Shown here piece after piece: positions 25,098 to 34,480 of a stretch of DNA of 64,000 nucleotides. Origin of the DNA: Mesorhizobium sp. M00.F.Ca.ET.216.01.1.1 (GTDB taxonomy: Bacteria; Pseudomonadota; Alphaproteobacteria; Rhizobiales; Rhizobiaceae). Positions within the stretch are counted from its first letter, which is position 1; each line of letters begins with the position of its first letter. The notes beneath the pieces were generated by a model that saw only the letters and a list, made by a program, of their open reading frames with translations, did not search any database and had not been told where the DNA came from. The stretch spans positions 1 through 64,000 of the forward strand of contig NZ_SADR02000029.1 in the NCBI RefSeq assembly GCF_004010325.2, given 5' to 3'. The position numbers were made by a program, and so were the translations under genes.

Positions 25098-26527
25098 TCA
25101 CTTCGCTTGATCGCAGCTGCGGACAAACGCTTATCGCGGCGCCGTCGTATGGAGGAAGGGATGTTCATCGCCTCGCGATATTTGGTGACGGTACGGCGAG
25201 CGACATCGATGCCGGTCTCCTTGAGTTGAGCAACGATGTCTTCGTCGGAATGTACCTTGTCGAGCGATTCTTCGGCTATGATTGCCTTGATCCGATGGCG
25301 GACAGCTTTGGCGGAGTGCGCGTCGCCGCCCTCGCAGGATGCGATTGGCGCAGCGAAAAAATACTTCAGCTCGAACACCCCGCGCGGAGTCAACATGTAC
25401 CTGTTCGAAGTCACCCGGCTTACCGTCGACTCGTGCATGCCGATCTCGTCAGCGACATTTTTGAGACAGAGAGGCCGCAGATGGGCGGCGCCGTGTGTAA
25501 AAAAGGCATCCTGCTGGCGCACGATTTCGGTCGCAACCTTAAGGATCGTCTTAGCGCGCTGCTTGAGACTGCTGATCAGCCAGTTCCCTTTTTCCTGGCA
25601 ATGGTCGAGAAACGCTTTGCCTTCCGGATTTTGCTTGGTCTGCTGCGAGATTTCGGCGACATAGGTGTGGTTGATCAACACTTTGGGCAGCGTGGCCGGA
25701 TCAAGCTCCACCCGCCATCCACCTTCGGACTTGGGCATTACCCAGACGTCCGGTACGATGGTTTCCGGCGTCCCGGACTGGAACCGGTCTCCAGGCTTGG
25801 GATCGAGCGCGCGGATTTCGTTCCTCATGTCGAGGAGATCCTCCTCGTCGACTCCGCAACGCTGCTTCAATCCCTGAAAATCCCCCCGTGCAAGCATCTC
25901 GAGATTGGCGACCAAAGCTGCCATAGCCGGGTCGAACCGGTCTTGCTGGCGCAGCTGAATCTCCAGGCATTCGCTGAGAGTTCGCGCAAAAATGCCCGGC
26001 GGATCAAATTGCTGCAAGATTCCGATGACCCGTTCCACATCAGCTTGCCGAACGTTTAACCTCCTGGCCAGATCGAAAAGGTTTACCTGAAGATAGCCAG
26101 TGTCCTCCAGATGGGCGGCGAGCTGTCCGGCAATCAGCCGCTCCTGGGGGGTGAACGGGGTGAGGGCGACCTGGCGGGCGACATGGTCGTGCAATGTTTC
26201 GGTGTGGGCGGTAAACTCCTCGACGGCAGGTCGATCGTTGCCGCTACTGCGTTGCGACTTCCATTGCCCGCGCCCGCCAGACGGCCCGCCAATGGGCGAT
26301 TCGCCGATTTCGCTTCTGCTTTGACTGCTCCGCTGATCCACCCCTGACAGCGGCGAATCGTCGTCAAACGGGTCAGGCTTCAAAACGGGGTTCTTCTCGA
26401 GTGCCTGCTGCACGAGCTGATGGAGTTCAGTATGCGTCAATCGCAGCAAGCGAATAGCTTCAATGGCTTGAGGCGATAAGACCATACGTTGCTTCTGGCG
26501 TTGAAGCAGGCTTGCTGAGAGATGCAT
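25094..26527 (-). CDS. rpoN2: RpoN, sigma-54 factor (symbiotic copy, RpoN2)
   Basis: 477 residues. Region I QRQKQRMVLSPQAIEAIRLLRLTHTELHQLVQQALEKNP, core-binding region (about 120-300) and the RpoN box ARRTVTKYREAMNI (about 450-463) close to the canonical ARRTVAKYRE. It recognises the GG-N10-GC promoters that NifA activates. It follows prxS by 69 bp on the same strand, as in R. etli, where prxS-rpoN2 is NifA-controlled (from memory), making a positive loop. Confidence 0.96.
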   Translation of the reverse strand: MHLSASLLQRQKQRMVLSPQAIEAIRLLRLTHTELHQLVQQALEKNPVLKPDPFDDDSPLSGVDQRSSQSRSEIGESPIGGPSGGRGQWKSQRSSGNDRPAVEEFTAHTETLHDHVARQVALTPFTPQERLIAGQLAAHLEDTGYLQVNLFDLARRLNVRQADVERVIGILQQFDPPGIFARTLSECLEIQLRQQDRFDPAMAALVANLEMLARGDFQGLKQRCGVDEEDLLDMRNEIRALDPKPGDRFQSGTPETIVPDVWVMPKSEGGWRVELDPATLPKVLINHTYVAEISQQTKQNPEGKAFLDHCQEKGNWLISSLKQRAKTILKVATEIVRQQDAFFTHGAAHLRPLCLKNVADEIGMHESTVSRVTSNRYMLTPRGVFELKYFFAAPIASCEGGDAHSAKAVRHRIKAIIAEESLDKVHSDEDIVAQLKETGIDVARRTVTKYREAMNIPSSIRRRRDKRLSAAAIKRSD

Positions 26528-26596
26528 GTTGAACCGGTAATCTGCCGAGGAGGCTCTAGTGTGTGCTGGGGTTGTGTGAGACTTGCCACTTCTGGG

Positions 26597-27130
26597 TCAT
26601 GCCGCCGCCTTCAGTTTGTCGAGAACGTTTTGCGGGGATGAAACGCCATAGGGGTCCGTCTCGCAGTTGTCACAGAAGCCTTCCTCCTCGAACCACTGCT
26701 CCACCACGCCATCGTCGATCAGAGCGGCGTATCGCCAGGAGCGCATGCCAAAGCCCAGATTGTCCTTCGCGACCAGCATGCCCATCTTGCGCGTGAACTC
26801 GCCCGACCCGTCTGGGATCAGCTCGATCTTCTGCAGCCCCAAGGACTTTCCCCACGCATTCATGACGAAAGCATCGTTGACTGAGACGCAGTAGATCGCG
26901 TCAATTCGCAGTTCCAGAAATTGATCATAGAGTTTTTCGAAATCGGGCAGTTGGAAGGTCGAGCAGGTCGGGGTGAAGGCGCCAGGCAGCGAGAACAGGA
27001 TAACGCGCTTGCCCCCGAAATAATCGTCGGAGGTCTTGTTCTCCCACCGATAAGGATTTGGCCCCCCGATCGACTCATCGCGAACACGCGTGCGAAAGGT
27101 CACGAGAGGAACGTTCTTTCTATCGGTCAT
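26597..27130 (-). CDS. prxS: Prx5-type peroxiredoxin PrxS
   Basis: 177 residues. Peroxidatic Cys in LFSLPGAFTPTCSTFQLP (about residue 56), conserved FVMNAWGKSLG and SWRYAALIDDG; a further pair CDNC near the C-terminus could act in resolution. Reduces peroxides, which matter in bacteroids. First gene of prxS-rpoN2. Confidence 0.93.
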   Translation of the reverse strand: MTDRKNVPLVTFRTRVRDESIGGPNPYRWENKTSDDYFGGKRVILFSLPGAFTPTCSTFQLPDFEKLYDQFLELRIDAIYCVSVNDAFVMNAWGKSLGLQKIELIPDGSGEFTRKMGMLVAKDNLGFGMRSWRYAALIDDGVVEQWFEEEGFCDNCETDPYGVSSPQNVLDKLKAAA

Positions 27131-27400
27131 TGATTTGCTCCCAGGCCAAAGTGGTACGGTGCATTTTTCGGTTAAACTGAAGCGGCATCGACTTCGGTGG
27201 ACAGTTCCGGCAGCCTTTCGCCCTGGCGTGGTTGCCTCGGACCAGTCTTGTGCAAGACCGCCCCCGAGCAGGGACGTTTAACGGCGACGAGCTTCCAGTT
27301 TTCCGCGGGGACGGGGAATGTTTGCTCGCGTGCTTTATCGAGCTTTGAGAGGTAGGCATGGTCTCCAACCGTGGTTTTGACTGCGTTCTAGCGACCGGGT

Positions 27401-27561
27401 CGCAAGCGCCATGCCAATTGACCCCATGCCTTGGGTTCACTTCGGTTTTTGCAGCAACTTTCGTGTTGTGCAGTAATGCCGGTCGATATTATTGCTCAAG
27501 CAGCACTGGAAATTGGGTGGGACTCCGTTCGGCAAACCCGGCCTTTGTCCGAAGCCGGACA
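27401..27561 (-). promoter_or_regulatory. NifA/sigma-54 promoter of prxS-rpoN2
   Basis: Minus strand TGGCATGGCGCTTGCG at 27401-27416 is a near-perfect -24/-12 element; NifA site TGT-N10-ACA at 27546-27561, about 138 bp upstream. The leader to the prxS start would be about 260 bases, unusually long. The 16-bp core differs by one base from the acetoacetate decarboxylase promoter at 52417. Confidence 0.75.
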
Positions 27562-28126
27562 CGAATGTCGGAAATTAGCCAAACGCCAGGACCTGGGGCG
27601 GGTTTAAGAAACGTTGCCGTGGGCACCGTTCTTCAGCACAATTGCGCCACGCGAGCATGGCTCCCAGCGTCAATGCCGTGCAGCAGCGAGACGAAAGTCA
27701 CTGCAGAATATCAACCTCTGCGAAGTCGTTGAGACCCAGCATGTGCGAGCCGTTCGAGCCGCAGATCAAGGCATGCTCGAGGAAGAGCTCGTGCTCTCGG
27801 CAGCAAGTGTTGCGACGTCTGACAAGGATCGTCGCGCTTCAAGGAAAAGAACCTGAATGGTGCACGGCTTGTGAAGGCCTGGCGCATGGAAATGGCTGGG
27901 CTGATCATCCTCCATGGCGGTTGGATGAAGAGCTGGCCCCTATCTCCCTCAGCTGCAACGGGGGGAGATAGGGCATGCCGGTCTATCGCGCTGGGTAACA
28001 TTCCTCGGTGAGGCAATAAGGGGAGCAATTTCTCATTTCGGCCGACACGACCCAGCTCTCCTTTCATGCGCTGATTCCCCTAGGGAAATCGCGACTCCAG
28101 CCTTCCTATGCAGCGAATCGCGGTGC

Positions 28127-28218
28127 TGTCCGATGTCCGACAATGTCGGATGCGGATCGTAGCTGGGCTAGATCCGTCACTTTGCCTCGAATGGTTTCCC
28201 ACTGGCCTAATATCTGCT
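28127..28218 (+). promoter_or_regulatory. NifA/sigma-54 promoter of the asparagine synthetase pseudogene
   Basis: NifA site TGT-N10-ACA at 28127-28142 and TGGCCTAATATCTGCT at 28203-28218 (GG-N10-GC), 70 bp apart. The stretch 28118-28205 is repeated, inverted and diverged, at about 52435-52520 ahead of acetoacetate decarboxylase. Confidence 0.75.
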
Positions 28219-28261
28219 TCGCCCCAAATGCGGCGACAGTTATCTCAGGAGGGAGCCAAAC

Positions 28262-28911
28262 CTGTGCGGCATCTGTGAATGGATCGACTTCAATCGCGAC
28301 CTCGGAGGTCCCGACGCGCGAAGAAGCTTGCCGATATGACGGCCACCATGGCGAACCGCGGTCCGGACGACGAGGGGACTTGGATCGGCGGGCCTGCGGC
28401 GCTGGGACACCACCGCCTGGCAATCATCGATATCCATGGCGGCCGTCAGCCCGATGATGCTCCAGGAGGATGGCCGACCTGACTTGGTGCTCGTCTACAC
28501 GGGTGAGACTTACAACTACCGCGAGCTGCGTCAACAGCTGGCCGGCCTAGGCCATCGCATGAACACGAGCAGTGACACCGAGGTGGCGCTGCACCGCGCC
28601 CGCGGGTGGGGCTCTTCGGCGGGTACACTTTTTTCACGAAATCCGTGAATGTTTCTCGCGACATCATCCCGCAATCGGTGGTGCAGCGGGTGAAGAGCCC
28701 GTATCCGGCTATCCAGGATGCCGCCTACGACAAAATGCTACGTACGCGGTTCACTGCGGTGCTGGACGACCCTAGTGCGGCAGTGGCACCGCTGTTGTCC
28801 GTCGACAGGTCCCGCGCTTTGCTCGGTGCGACCAACAACCTTAAGGGGCTAGGGCGTATCCTGACCCTGCAAGATCTCCTCGCCGACTATAAGGTGCGCC
28901 TCACGATCTGA
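28262..28911 (+). pseudogene. asnB: asparagine synthetase (glutamine-hydrolysing), frameshifted and internally deleted
   Basis: After a strong ribosome site (AGGAGGGAGCC) the frame opens with CTG where ATG is expected, keeping the catalytic Cys2: (M)CGICEWIDFNRDLGG. A shift to another frame gives MTATMANRGPDDEGTWIGG, HHRLAIIDI; another gives LVLVYTGETYNYRELRQQLA and DTEVALHR, all N-terminal glutaminase blocks. A deletion then jumps to the C-terminal tail (SVDRSRALLGATNNLKGLGR). About 215 of roughly 600 residues remain. The NifA promoter in front is intact. Confidence 0.85.
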
Positions 28912-28929
28912 GACGATGGGACAGGATGG

Positions 28930-29420
28930 CCAAGGAGGTGCGCCGTCTTGCATGCCCCGCCAGCGAGGCGAACCCTCTTGGCTACGCGCGCCACCAGAGA
29001 CGCTCCATATCGTCAGGCCCGCGTCTCATGCTCAGATGAGCCGGTATTTGGCTCTCTCATCAGCGAACCGAGAGAGCCCATGCCAAGACGGAAGCAAGCA
29101 AGACGAACGAGCGTCAGATACCCTGCGCCTGACCCATAAACAGGGCAGTCCGGTGGGCGAGGTGGCAGAGCAACTGAGGTTCGGCAAGACCTCGGTTTCC
29201 ACCTATTTCTGCGGGCGCTGGAGGCGGGCTGTCGTGCTGGCCCTGCATGCGGCTTTGACGACGATGCGATGTTGAAACACCGTCTGTTGCGCCGAATCGG
29301 CCGTCGGCCACACGTTGGGTCGTCATCAGGTTCTCGACAGCTTCCCGGTGTCAAATCCAAACCGTGGTCGGCGATCCCCACCAAGGTGGGAAGGCAGCGC
29401 TGACACAGCCGAACGTCGAT
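28930..29420 (+). mobile_element. IS21-family IstA remnant
   Basis: DTLRLTHKQGSPVGEVAEQLRFGKTSVSTYF then, in another frame, PACGFDDDAMLKHRLLRR matches the N-terminal HTH and following region of IS21-type transposases (REIAR..ISRSTVS..., DD.LE..L). Only about 100 codons survive, with a frameshift and no IstB. Confidence 0.55.
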
Positions 29421-29483
29421 CAAGTCACGATCAACGATTGCCTCATGTCACATGCCCTGCGGGACTGAAAAACGGAGAAGAAC

Positions 29484-30680
29484 ATGTGCGATGCAAAACT
29501 GAAGACCGTGCTTTCGCTTTTTTCGCCGGTGGCCAGCAAATTAGATGCTCTCTCGTCCAACGGACCAGCGACGGATGCAAATTGCGTTAAGCTAAATACG
29601 AACGAGAACCCGTTTCCGTTGCCGAAGAGCGTAATGCAAAGTGCAATTGCTGCGATCGAACACCAGTATCTTTATCCGGAAGACGACAATCTCAGCTTAA
29701 GGGCAGCTGCCTCCGACACTTACGGATTTTCCAAAGATCAGGTGATTGCCGGCAACGGTTCGTCGGAACTGCTCGGACTCATCTACAGAGCTTTCCTCGC
29801 CCCAGGAGATAGAGTGGCGATGCTGTCGCCCGGATTTTCGTTCAACCGTAAACTTGCCATGTTGCAGGGTGCTGAGTTTCTCGAAATCGCATCGAGCGAA
29901 GCTCATCCCCTGCCGATAGAAAAACTGCTGTCCGGCCCCGCAAAAGACGCGAAGTTCATTCTGTTGGCTAATCCGAACAATCCGACCGGAACATTCGTGC
30001 CGGTGGCCGAAATCGAACGCCTTGTGGAGCAAGCAGATCGCTTGATCGTCTTGGATGAGGCCTACGTTGACTTCGCACCCGACCATGCCCTGCGCCTCGT
30101 CAATAGGCATCCGAATCTTTTGATCTTGAGGACTTTTTCAAAGAGCTATGCTGCCGCTGGCGTGCGAGTCGGCTTCGGTTTCGGTCACCCAGAAATCATT
30201 GGCAGGCTGCGCAACATCCAGAATGTCTTCAACATGAACGTGATCGGGCAGGCGGTCGGGAAAAGCATTCTTGCGCATCGCCACGCCTACGAAGAGAACC
30301 ACAGGCACATCAAGCATGAACGACAGCGAGTGACCCTGGCGCTGTTGCAACTTGGCTTTTCAGTAACACCCTCCCACGCAAACTTTTTGCTGGCCCGTGT
30401 GCCGGCGGGACAGGAGGGCTCATGCTGGCAAGCCGCGTTGAAAGAGCAGAAGATCCTCATCGCCAGCTTTCCTGACATAGATTTGAAGAACTGCATTCGC
30501 GTCAGCATTGGCACCACAGAGCAGATGGACAAATTCCTTGCTGCCGCCAAAAACGTTTGTATGAACGTTAAGAGGAATCGCGGTATGCACAAGCATGAAG
30601 TCAATTCACATTGCTTTGGAAATGTATCAAGTAATAAGTGTCGATGTGTTGTGAGTTATGATGTTTCCAATAGTGGATAA
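29484..30680 (+). CDS. HisC-like class II aminotransferase
   Basis: 398 residues from ATG 29484 (GGAGAAGAAC upstream). Fold-type I PLP enzyme of the histidinol-phosphate family: KLNTNENPFPLP (36-47), GNGSSELL, ANPNNPTGT, the Asp in VLDEAYVDF, and the PLP lysine in RTFSKSYAAAGVRVGF (about residue 220). The C-terminal 40 residues are Cys/Asn-rich and extend past the usual end. It lies 27 bp before a luciferase-like gene with which it forms a two-gene operon, so it may act in a special pathway rather than in histidine synthesis. Confidence 0.88.
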   Translation: MCDAKLKTVLSLFSPVASKLDALSSNGPATDANCVKLNTNENPFPLPKSVMQSAIAAIEHQYLYPEDDNLSLRAAASDTYGFSKDQVIAGNGSSELLGLIYRAFLAPGDRVAMLSPGFSFNRKLAMLQGAEFLEIASSEAHPLPIEKLLSGPAKDAKFILLANPNNPTGTFVPVAEIERLVEQADRLIVLDEAYVDFAPDHALRLVNRHPNLLILRTFSKSYAAAGVRVGFGFGHPEIIGRLRNIQNVFNMNVIGQAVGKSILAHRHAYEENHRHIKHERQRVTLALLQLGFSVTPSHANFLLARVPAGQEGSCWQAALKEQKILIASFPDIDLKNCIRVSIGTTEQMDKFLAAAKNVCMNVKRNRGMHKHEVNSHCFGNVSSNKCRCVVSYDVSNSG

Positions 30681-30707
30681 ATCATAGGTAATTTGGAGAA
30701 TAATTAA

Positions 30708-31742
30708 TTGAAGAAAATTTTCGCTTCGGGCCTGACCTTCGGCATCTTCGATCATCTGGACGAAAACGGCGATGACATCGCCCAACAATATGCAGATCGG
30801 CTGAGCCTAGCAGAAGCGTGCGATGGCTATGGCTTTTATGCGTATCATCTCGCAGAGCACCACTGTACGCCGCATGGCAGAGGTCCATCACCGAATTTGT
30901 TCTTAGCGAGCGTCGCCCAGCGAACCCGCAGTCTTCGTGTTGGTCCCATGGTAATGCTACTTGCGCTCTATCATCCGCTGCGTGCCTTCGAGGAGATCTG
31001 CATGCTTGATCAGTTGAGCGGCGGCAGGCTTGAACTCGGCATAGGGCGCGGCTCTGCTCCGACTGAATTGGGATACTTCGGGGTTGCTGTAGAAGCAGCA
31101 CCAGAACAGTATGCGGAGGCCAGCGAGATTCTCATCAATGCGATGAAAGGCGGGACGCTTTCTTATCAGGGCCGCCACTTTGAGTTGAAAGACGTTCCGC
31201 TGACGTTGAGACCTCACCAATATCCCCATCCGCCGACATGGATCGCCACCAATCGACCCGAGCCGGCTAGCTGGGCCGCCGCGAATGGGGCAAACATCGC
31301 CTGCGTCGGACCTTCCACTTCTGTTCGCAGCGTTACCGACGCGTTCCGCGCCGCCCGAATTCACGATGCTGACATTGGCCACCAAGCGCCATTTCTTGGA
31401 TTGCTCCGAATGGTGGTGATAGAGCGTTCTGAAACAGATGCGTATTTGCTCGCAGCACCTGCCTATGAACGATGGCTCAAGAGCTTCAAATTTCTATACG
31501 AACTAAATGCCATTCCCACTCCACCAAACTTGCCTCTGAACTTCGATGCAGCAATTGAAAGTGAATTGTGCGTCGTGGGAACGGCAGCTTCTGTCCGAAA
31601 AGCTCTCCTTGATCAGTTGGAAGAGGCAGGTGCTAATTATCTTCTGTGTCAACTGGCATTTGGGGATTTGCCGCTGGATGCGTCCCTATACACCGCATCG
31701 ACCATTCGATCCGAAATCATGGCTCGAGTTGGCGCATCGTGA
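30708..31742 (+). CDS. second luciferase-like flavin monooxygenase
   Basis: 344 residues starting at TTG 30708 with GGAG ten bases upstream. Family hallmarks: FYAYHLAEHHCTPHGRGPSPNLFLA (about 43-67), RVGPMVMLLALYHPLRAFEEI and GRLELGIGRGSAPTEL. Only moderately like the one at 23432, so not a recent duplicate. Paired with the HisC-like gene; the DNA around its start is notably AT-rich for this window. Substrate unknown. A strong hairpin follows 18 bp after the stop. Confidence 0.88.
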   Translation: MKKIFASGLTFGIFDHLDENGDDIAQQYADRLSLAEACDGYGFYAYHLAEHHCTPHGRGPSPNLFLASVAQRTRSLRVGPMVMLLALYHPLRAFEEICMLDQLSGGRLELGIGRGSAPTELGYFGVAVEAAPEQYAEASEILINAMKGGTLSYQGRHFELKDVPLTLRPHQYPHPPTWIATNRPEPASWAAANGANIACVGPSTSVRSVTDAFRAARIHDADIGHQAPFLGLLRMVVIERSETDAYLLAAPAYERWLKSFKFLYELNAIPTPPNLPLNFDAAIESELCVVGTAASVRKALLDQLEEAGANYLLCQLAFGDLPLDASLYTASTIRSEIMARVGAS

Positions 31743-31759
31743 AATCCGTTGCGTGATTG

Positions 31760-31785
31760 GAGGAGCAGCGGCAGCGCTGCTCCTC
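31760..31785 (+). terminator. hairpin after the hisC-like/monooxygenase pair
   Basis: GAGGAGCAGCG, loop GCAG, CGCTGCTCCTC: an 11-bp perfect stem with a 4-base loop, 17 bp after the stop codon. No long T-run follows, so it is a terminator or an RNA-stabilising hairpin. Confidence 0.6.
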
Positions 31786-31824
31786 ATTCCGAAACGGTTG
31801 TGGGGGCCGAACCTCTTGTGTCAG

Positions 31825-32430
31825 GCGTAAACCACTAGAGCACGTCCTGTTTGATCCAGTTCATATCCTGCGGCTTTGAAGTAGTTGGCACATTCGGCTG
31901 GGGTGAAGAGGTCGACGACCGCGCCGACGCGTCTCATAGAGCCTTGATGGTTCTCTCGGCTTTGCTCGCAGCAGCGCCTTAAGTTTGGCGAAGGCGTTCT
32001 CAATCGGATTGAAGTCGGGACTGTAGGGCGGCAGGTAGAGCAGGCTCGCGCCCGCGGCCTCAATCGCGTCGCGCACGCCGGCGGCCTTGTGGGCGGGCAG
32101 GTCGCCCATGACGACTACGTCGCCCCGCGACAATGTCGGTGAAGGCCTTGGTCTTCCAGTGGCATGTGGCACGCCGGCCTGGCAGCGCTCGCCGCGCAGG
32201 GTTCTCCAGGCGGATGTCGCCAATGTCAAATTTGCTGGCATCCATGCCGCCATCGCTTTCTGGTTCCAGATCGAAAAATCGCCGAATGGAACCAGCGCAT
32301 CAACCTGCGCCTCAAGGAGCTCACTGCCACTTTCGGTCGGCGGGGTGTGCCGCCCCACAAATAGAACATCAATTGTCGTGCCAACCGCGCAAGCGAAGGC
32401 CAGAAAGCCAACCTGTGTTTCTACGGCTTA
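31825..32430 (-). mobile_element. IS630-family transposase remnant
   Basis: Minus strand: HWKTKAFT, then SRGDVVVMGDLPAHKAAGVRDA, ASLLYLPPYSPDFNPIENAFAKLKALLR, the C-terminal DDE region of IS630 transposases (LPPYSPxxNPIE). The frame is broken around 32120 and 31950 and the N-terminus is missing. No inverted ends were identified. Confidence 0.8.
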
Positions 32431-32691
32431 ATTGAGAGGCAGCCGATGTCGGCCGAACATCACCTTGTCTCGAAGTCGACGAATCCGACAGCAGGTTGCG
32501 AAAGTGCGCGCGACGCGAACAAACTGCTGAAGCGCTCAACTCTTATTGATCACGCGTGTTGGACGCGAACCATTCTCGTTCCAATCGGGCTGAGCGCAAA
32601 TTCTCCCGGTTCACAAAATTGCGTTGCTGGAGTAGTGGGGGCGCAGAGAAATCTCCGGTCGCAGCCTTACCCGGTCAAAACAAGGATACCA

Positions 32692-33393
32692 ATGATGAAG
32701 ACTCTCGCCGTCTGCTCTGGCGGATTGGACTCCGTTTCCCTTGCTCACATGGTGGCAGCGGAGCATGAACTCACCGGCCTTCTATCTTTCGACTATGGCC
32801 AACGGCACAGGAAGGAATTGGGCTTCGCCGCTCTTTGCGCGGAGCGACTGAAGGTCCCGCACCAGATCATCGACCTCCGCGAAATTGGCCGTGGCCTTTC
32901 CGGCTCAGCGCTCACCGACAGTGTCGACGTGCCGGACGGCCATTACGCCGAAGATACTATGAAGATTACGGTGGTGCCGAACCGCAATGCCATCATGTTT
33001 GCAATCGCCTTCGGGCTGGCCGCCACGCATAAGGCAGAAGCGGTGGCGGCGGCCGTGCATGGTGGGGATCATTTCATCTATCCAGATTGCCGTCCGGCCT
33101 TCATCGAAGCTTTCCAGACAATGCAAGACCGCGCGCTCGACGGCTATGCGCAGATACGCCTCTATGCACCGTACGTGAACCTCGGAAAAGCTGACATTGT
33201 GGCGGATGGCGCAAGATACGGCACCCCGTTTGCCGAGACCTGGTCCTGTTACAAGGGCGGCGTGCGTCACTGCGGGCGATGCGGGACCTGCGTCGAGCGG
33301 CGCGAAGCGTTCCATCTCGCCGGGCACGCTGATCCCACCGACTACGAGGACGCCGATTTCTGGCTCGAGGCACTCCGCAGGAGGCGCGCGTAA
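32692..33393 (+). CDS. queC: QueC, 7-cyano-7-deazaguanine (preQ0) synthase
   Basis: 233 residues from ATG 32692 with AAGGA at the right distance; the frame is open to 32446 but that part is not conserved. PP-loop SGGLDSVSLAH (9-19), FDYGQRHRKEL, VPNRNAIMF, and zinc-binding cysteines in ETWSCYKGGVRHCGRCGTCVERREAF. It converts 7-carboxy-7-deazaguanine to preQ0 on the route to queuosine. The gene overlaps queD by one base. Confidence 0.94.
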   Translation: MMKTLAVCSGGLDSVSLAHMVAAEHELTGLLSFDYGQRHRKELGFAALCAERLKVPHQIIDLREIGRGLSGSALTDSVDVPDGHYAEDTMKITVVPNRNAIMFAIAFGLAATHKAEAVAAAVHGGDHFIYPDCRPAFIEAFQTMQDRALDGYAQIRLYAPYVNLGKADIVADGARYGTPFAETWSCYKGGVRHCGRCGTCVERREAFHLAGHADPTDYEDADFWLEALRRRRA

Positions 33394-33749
33394 TGTTCCA
33401 CATCAGCAAGGAATTCCACTTCTCGGCCTCGCATCAGCTCACCTCCTTGCCCCCCAACCATCAATGTGCGCGCCTGCACGGGCATAACTATATCGTCGTA
33501 GTGGAGCTATCGGCCAAGGAACTGGACGCCCGCGGCTTCGTGCGCGACTATCACGATCTGGCGCCGCTCAAACGCTATATTGACGAGAGCTTCGACCATC
33601 GGCACCTCAACGACGTGCTGGGACATGAGAAAGTCACGGCGGAATGCCTGGCCAGACATTTCTATGAATGGTGCAAGGCACGTCTGCCGCAGACCACGGC
33701 CGTGCGCGTTAGCGAAACACCGAAAACTTGGGCGGAATACCGTCCGTGA
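33393..33749 (+). CDS. queD: QueD, 6-carboxytetrahydropterin synthase
   Basis: 118 residues. Zinc ligands in FSASHQL and RLHGHNY (His 15, 30, 32 by eye), catalytic Cys in NHQCARLHGH, DYHDLAPLKRYIDESFDHRHLND and the terminal ETPKTWAEY block (VxExxxxxAxY). Second step of preQ0 synthesis. Its start overlaps the queC stop (TAATG). Confidence 0.95.
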   Translation: MFHISKEFHFSASHQLTSLPPNHQCARLHGHNYIVVVELSAKELDARGFVRDYHDLAPLKRYIDESFDHRHLNDVLGHEKVTAECLARHFYEWCKARLPQTTAVRVSETPKTWAEYRP

Positions 33750-34480
33750 CCGACATGCATCCCGCAATCCGTGTGAGCGAGATATTTGGGCCGACGATCC
33801 AGGGCGAGGGCGTGCTCATCGGCTTGCCGACGGTGTTCATCAGAACCGGCGGATGTGATTATCGCTGTTCATGGTGCGACAGCCTTCACGCGGTGGACAA
33901 TCAGTATCGCAATGAATGGCTACCGATGCCGATCGATGCCGTGTGGCAAACCGTCCATGCGCTTTCCGGCGGCAGGCCGGTTATGGTCTCCTTGTCAGGC
34001 GGCAACCCGGCCATTCAGCCGTTCGGTCCCCTCATAGAACGAGGCCATCGCGAGGGCTATCGTTTTGCACTGGAAACGCAGGGTTCCGTGGTGAGGGAGT
34101 GGTTTGCGGATCTTGACGTGCTGATCCTTAGCCCAAAGCCGCCGTCCAGCGAAATGACGACCAGTTGGGCTGCGTTTGAGGCGTGCCTCGAAGCGGCGCA
34201 AGAGAAGCCGCAAATCGTGCTCAAGCTCGTCGTTTTCGACGAGAGTGACTATGCCTACGCCAAAGAAGTCGCGGCGCGATATCCGCACCTTCCGATCTAT
34301 CTGCAACCCGGCAATCACACGCCGCCGCGCCCTGGCAGTGAAGACACCTCTGTCGACTTGGACGGAATAATGATGCGAATGGAATGGCTTGTCGAAAGGG
34401 TGACCAGCGACAGGTGGTTCGAAGCCCGCGTGTTGCCGCAGCTGCACGTTCTGCTTTGGGGTAACAAGAGGGCGGTCTAG
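33746..34480 (+). CDS. queE: QueE, 7-carboxy-7-deazaguanine synthase
   Basis: About 244 residues from GTG 33746 (GGCGGAA upstream, overlapping the queD stop); ATG 33755 is an alternative. SEIFGPTIQGEGVLIGLPTVFIRTGGCDYRCSWCDS has the Q/EGEG substrate loop and the radical SAM C-X3-C-X2-C motif. Third step of preQ0 synthesis. QueF and GTP cyclohydrolase are not in the window and must come from elsewhere. Confidence 0.94.
   Translation: MTDMHPAIRVSEIFGPTIQGEGVLIGLPTVFIRTGGCDYRCSWCDSLHAVDNQYRNEWLPMPIDAVWQTVHALSGGRPVMVSLSGGNPAIQPFGPLIERGHREGYRFALETQGSVVREWFADLDVLILSPKPPSSEMTTSWAAFEACLEAAQEKPQIVLKLVVFDESDYAYAKEVAARYPHLPIYLQPGNHTPPRPGSEDTSVDLDGIMMRMEWLVERVTSDRWFEARVLPQLHVLLWGNKRAV

Larger units (their letters stand above)
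27131..28257. other. 1.1-kb intergenic region with two NifA promoters
   Basis: No recognisable gene. It holds the prxS promoter (27401-27561) and the asparagine synthetase pseudogene promoter (28127-28218), both listed separately. Confidence 0.6.

Noticed and set aside
27251..27266. alternative prxS promoter with TTGCA at -12
   Set aside because: The -24 half is poor (GGGGGCG) and the element at 27401-27416 is far closer to consensus and has a NifA site.
32446..32691. 82-residue N-terminal extension of QueC
   Set aside because: Not QueC-like; AAGGA ribosome site and homology begin at 32692.
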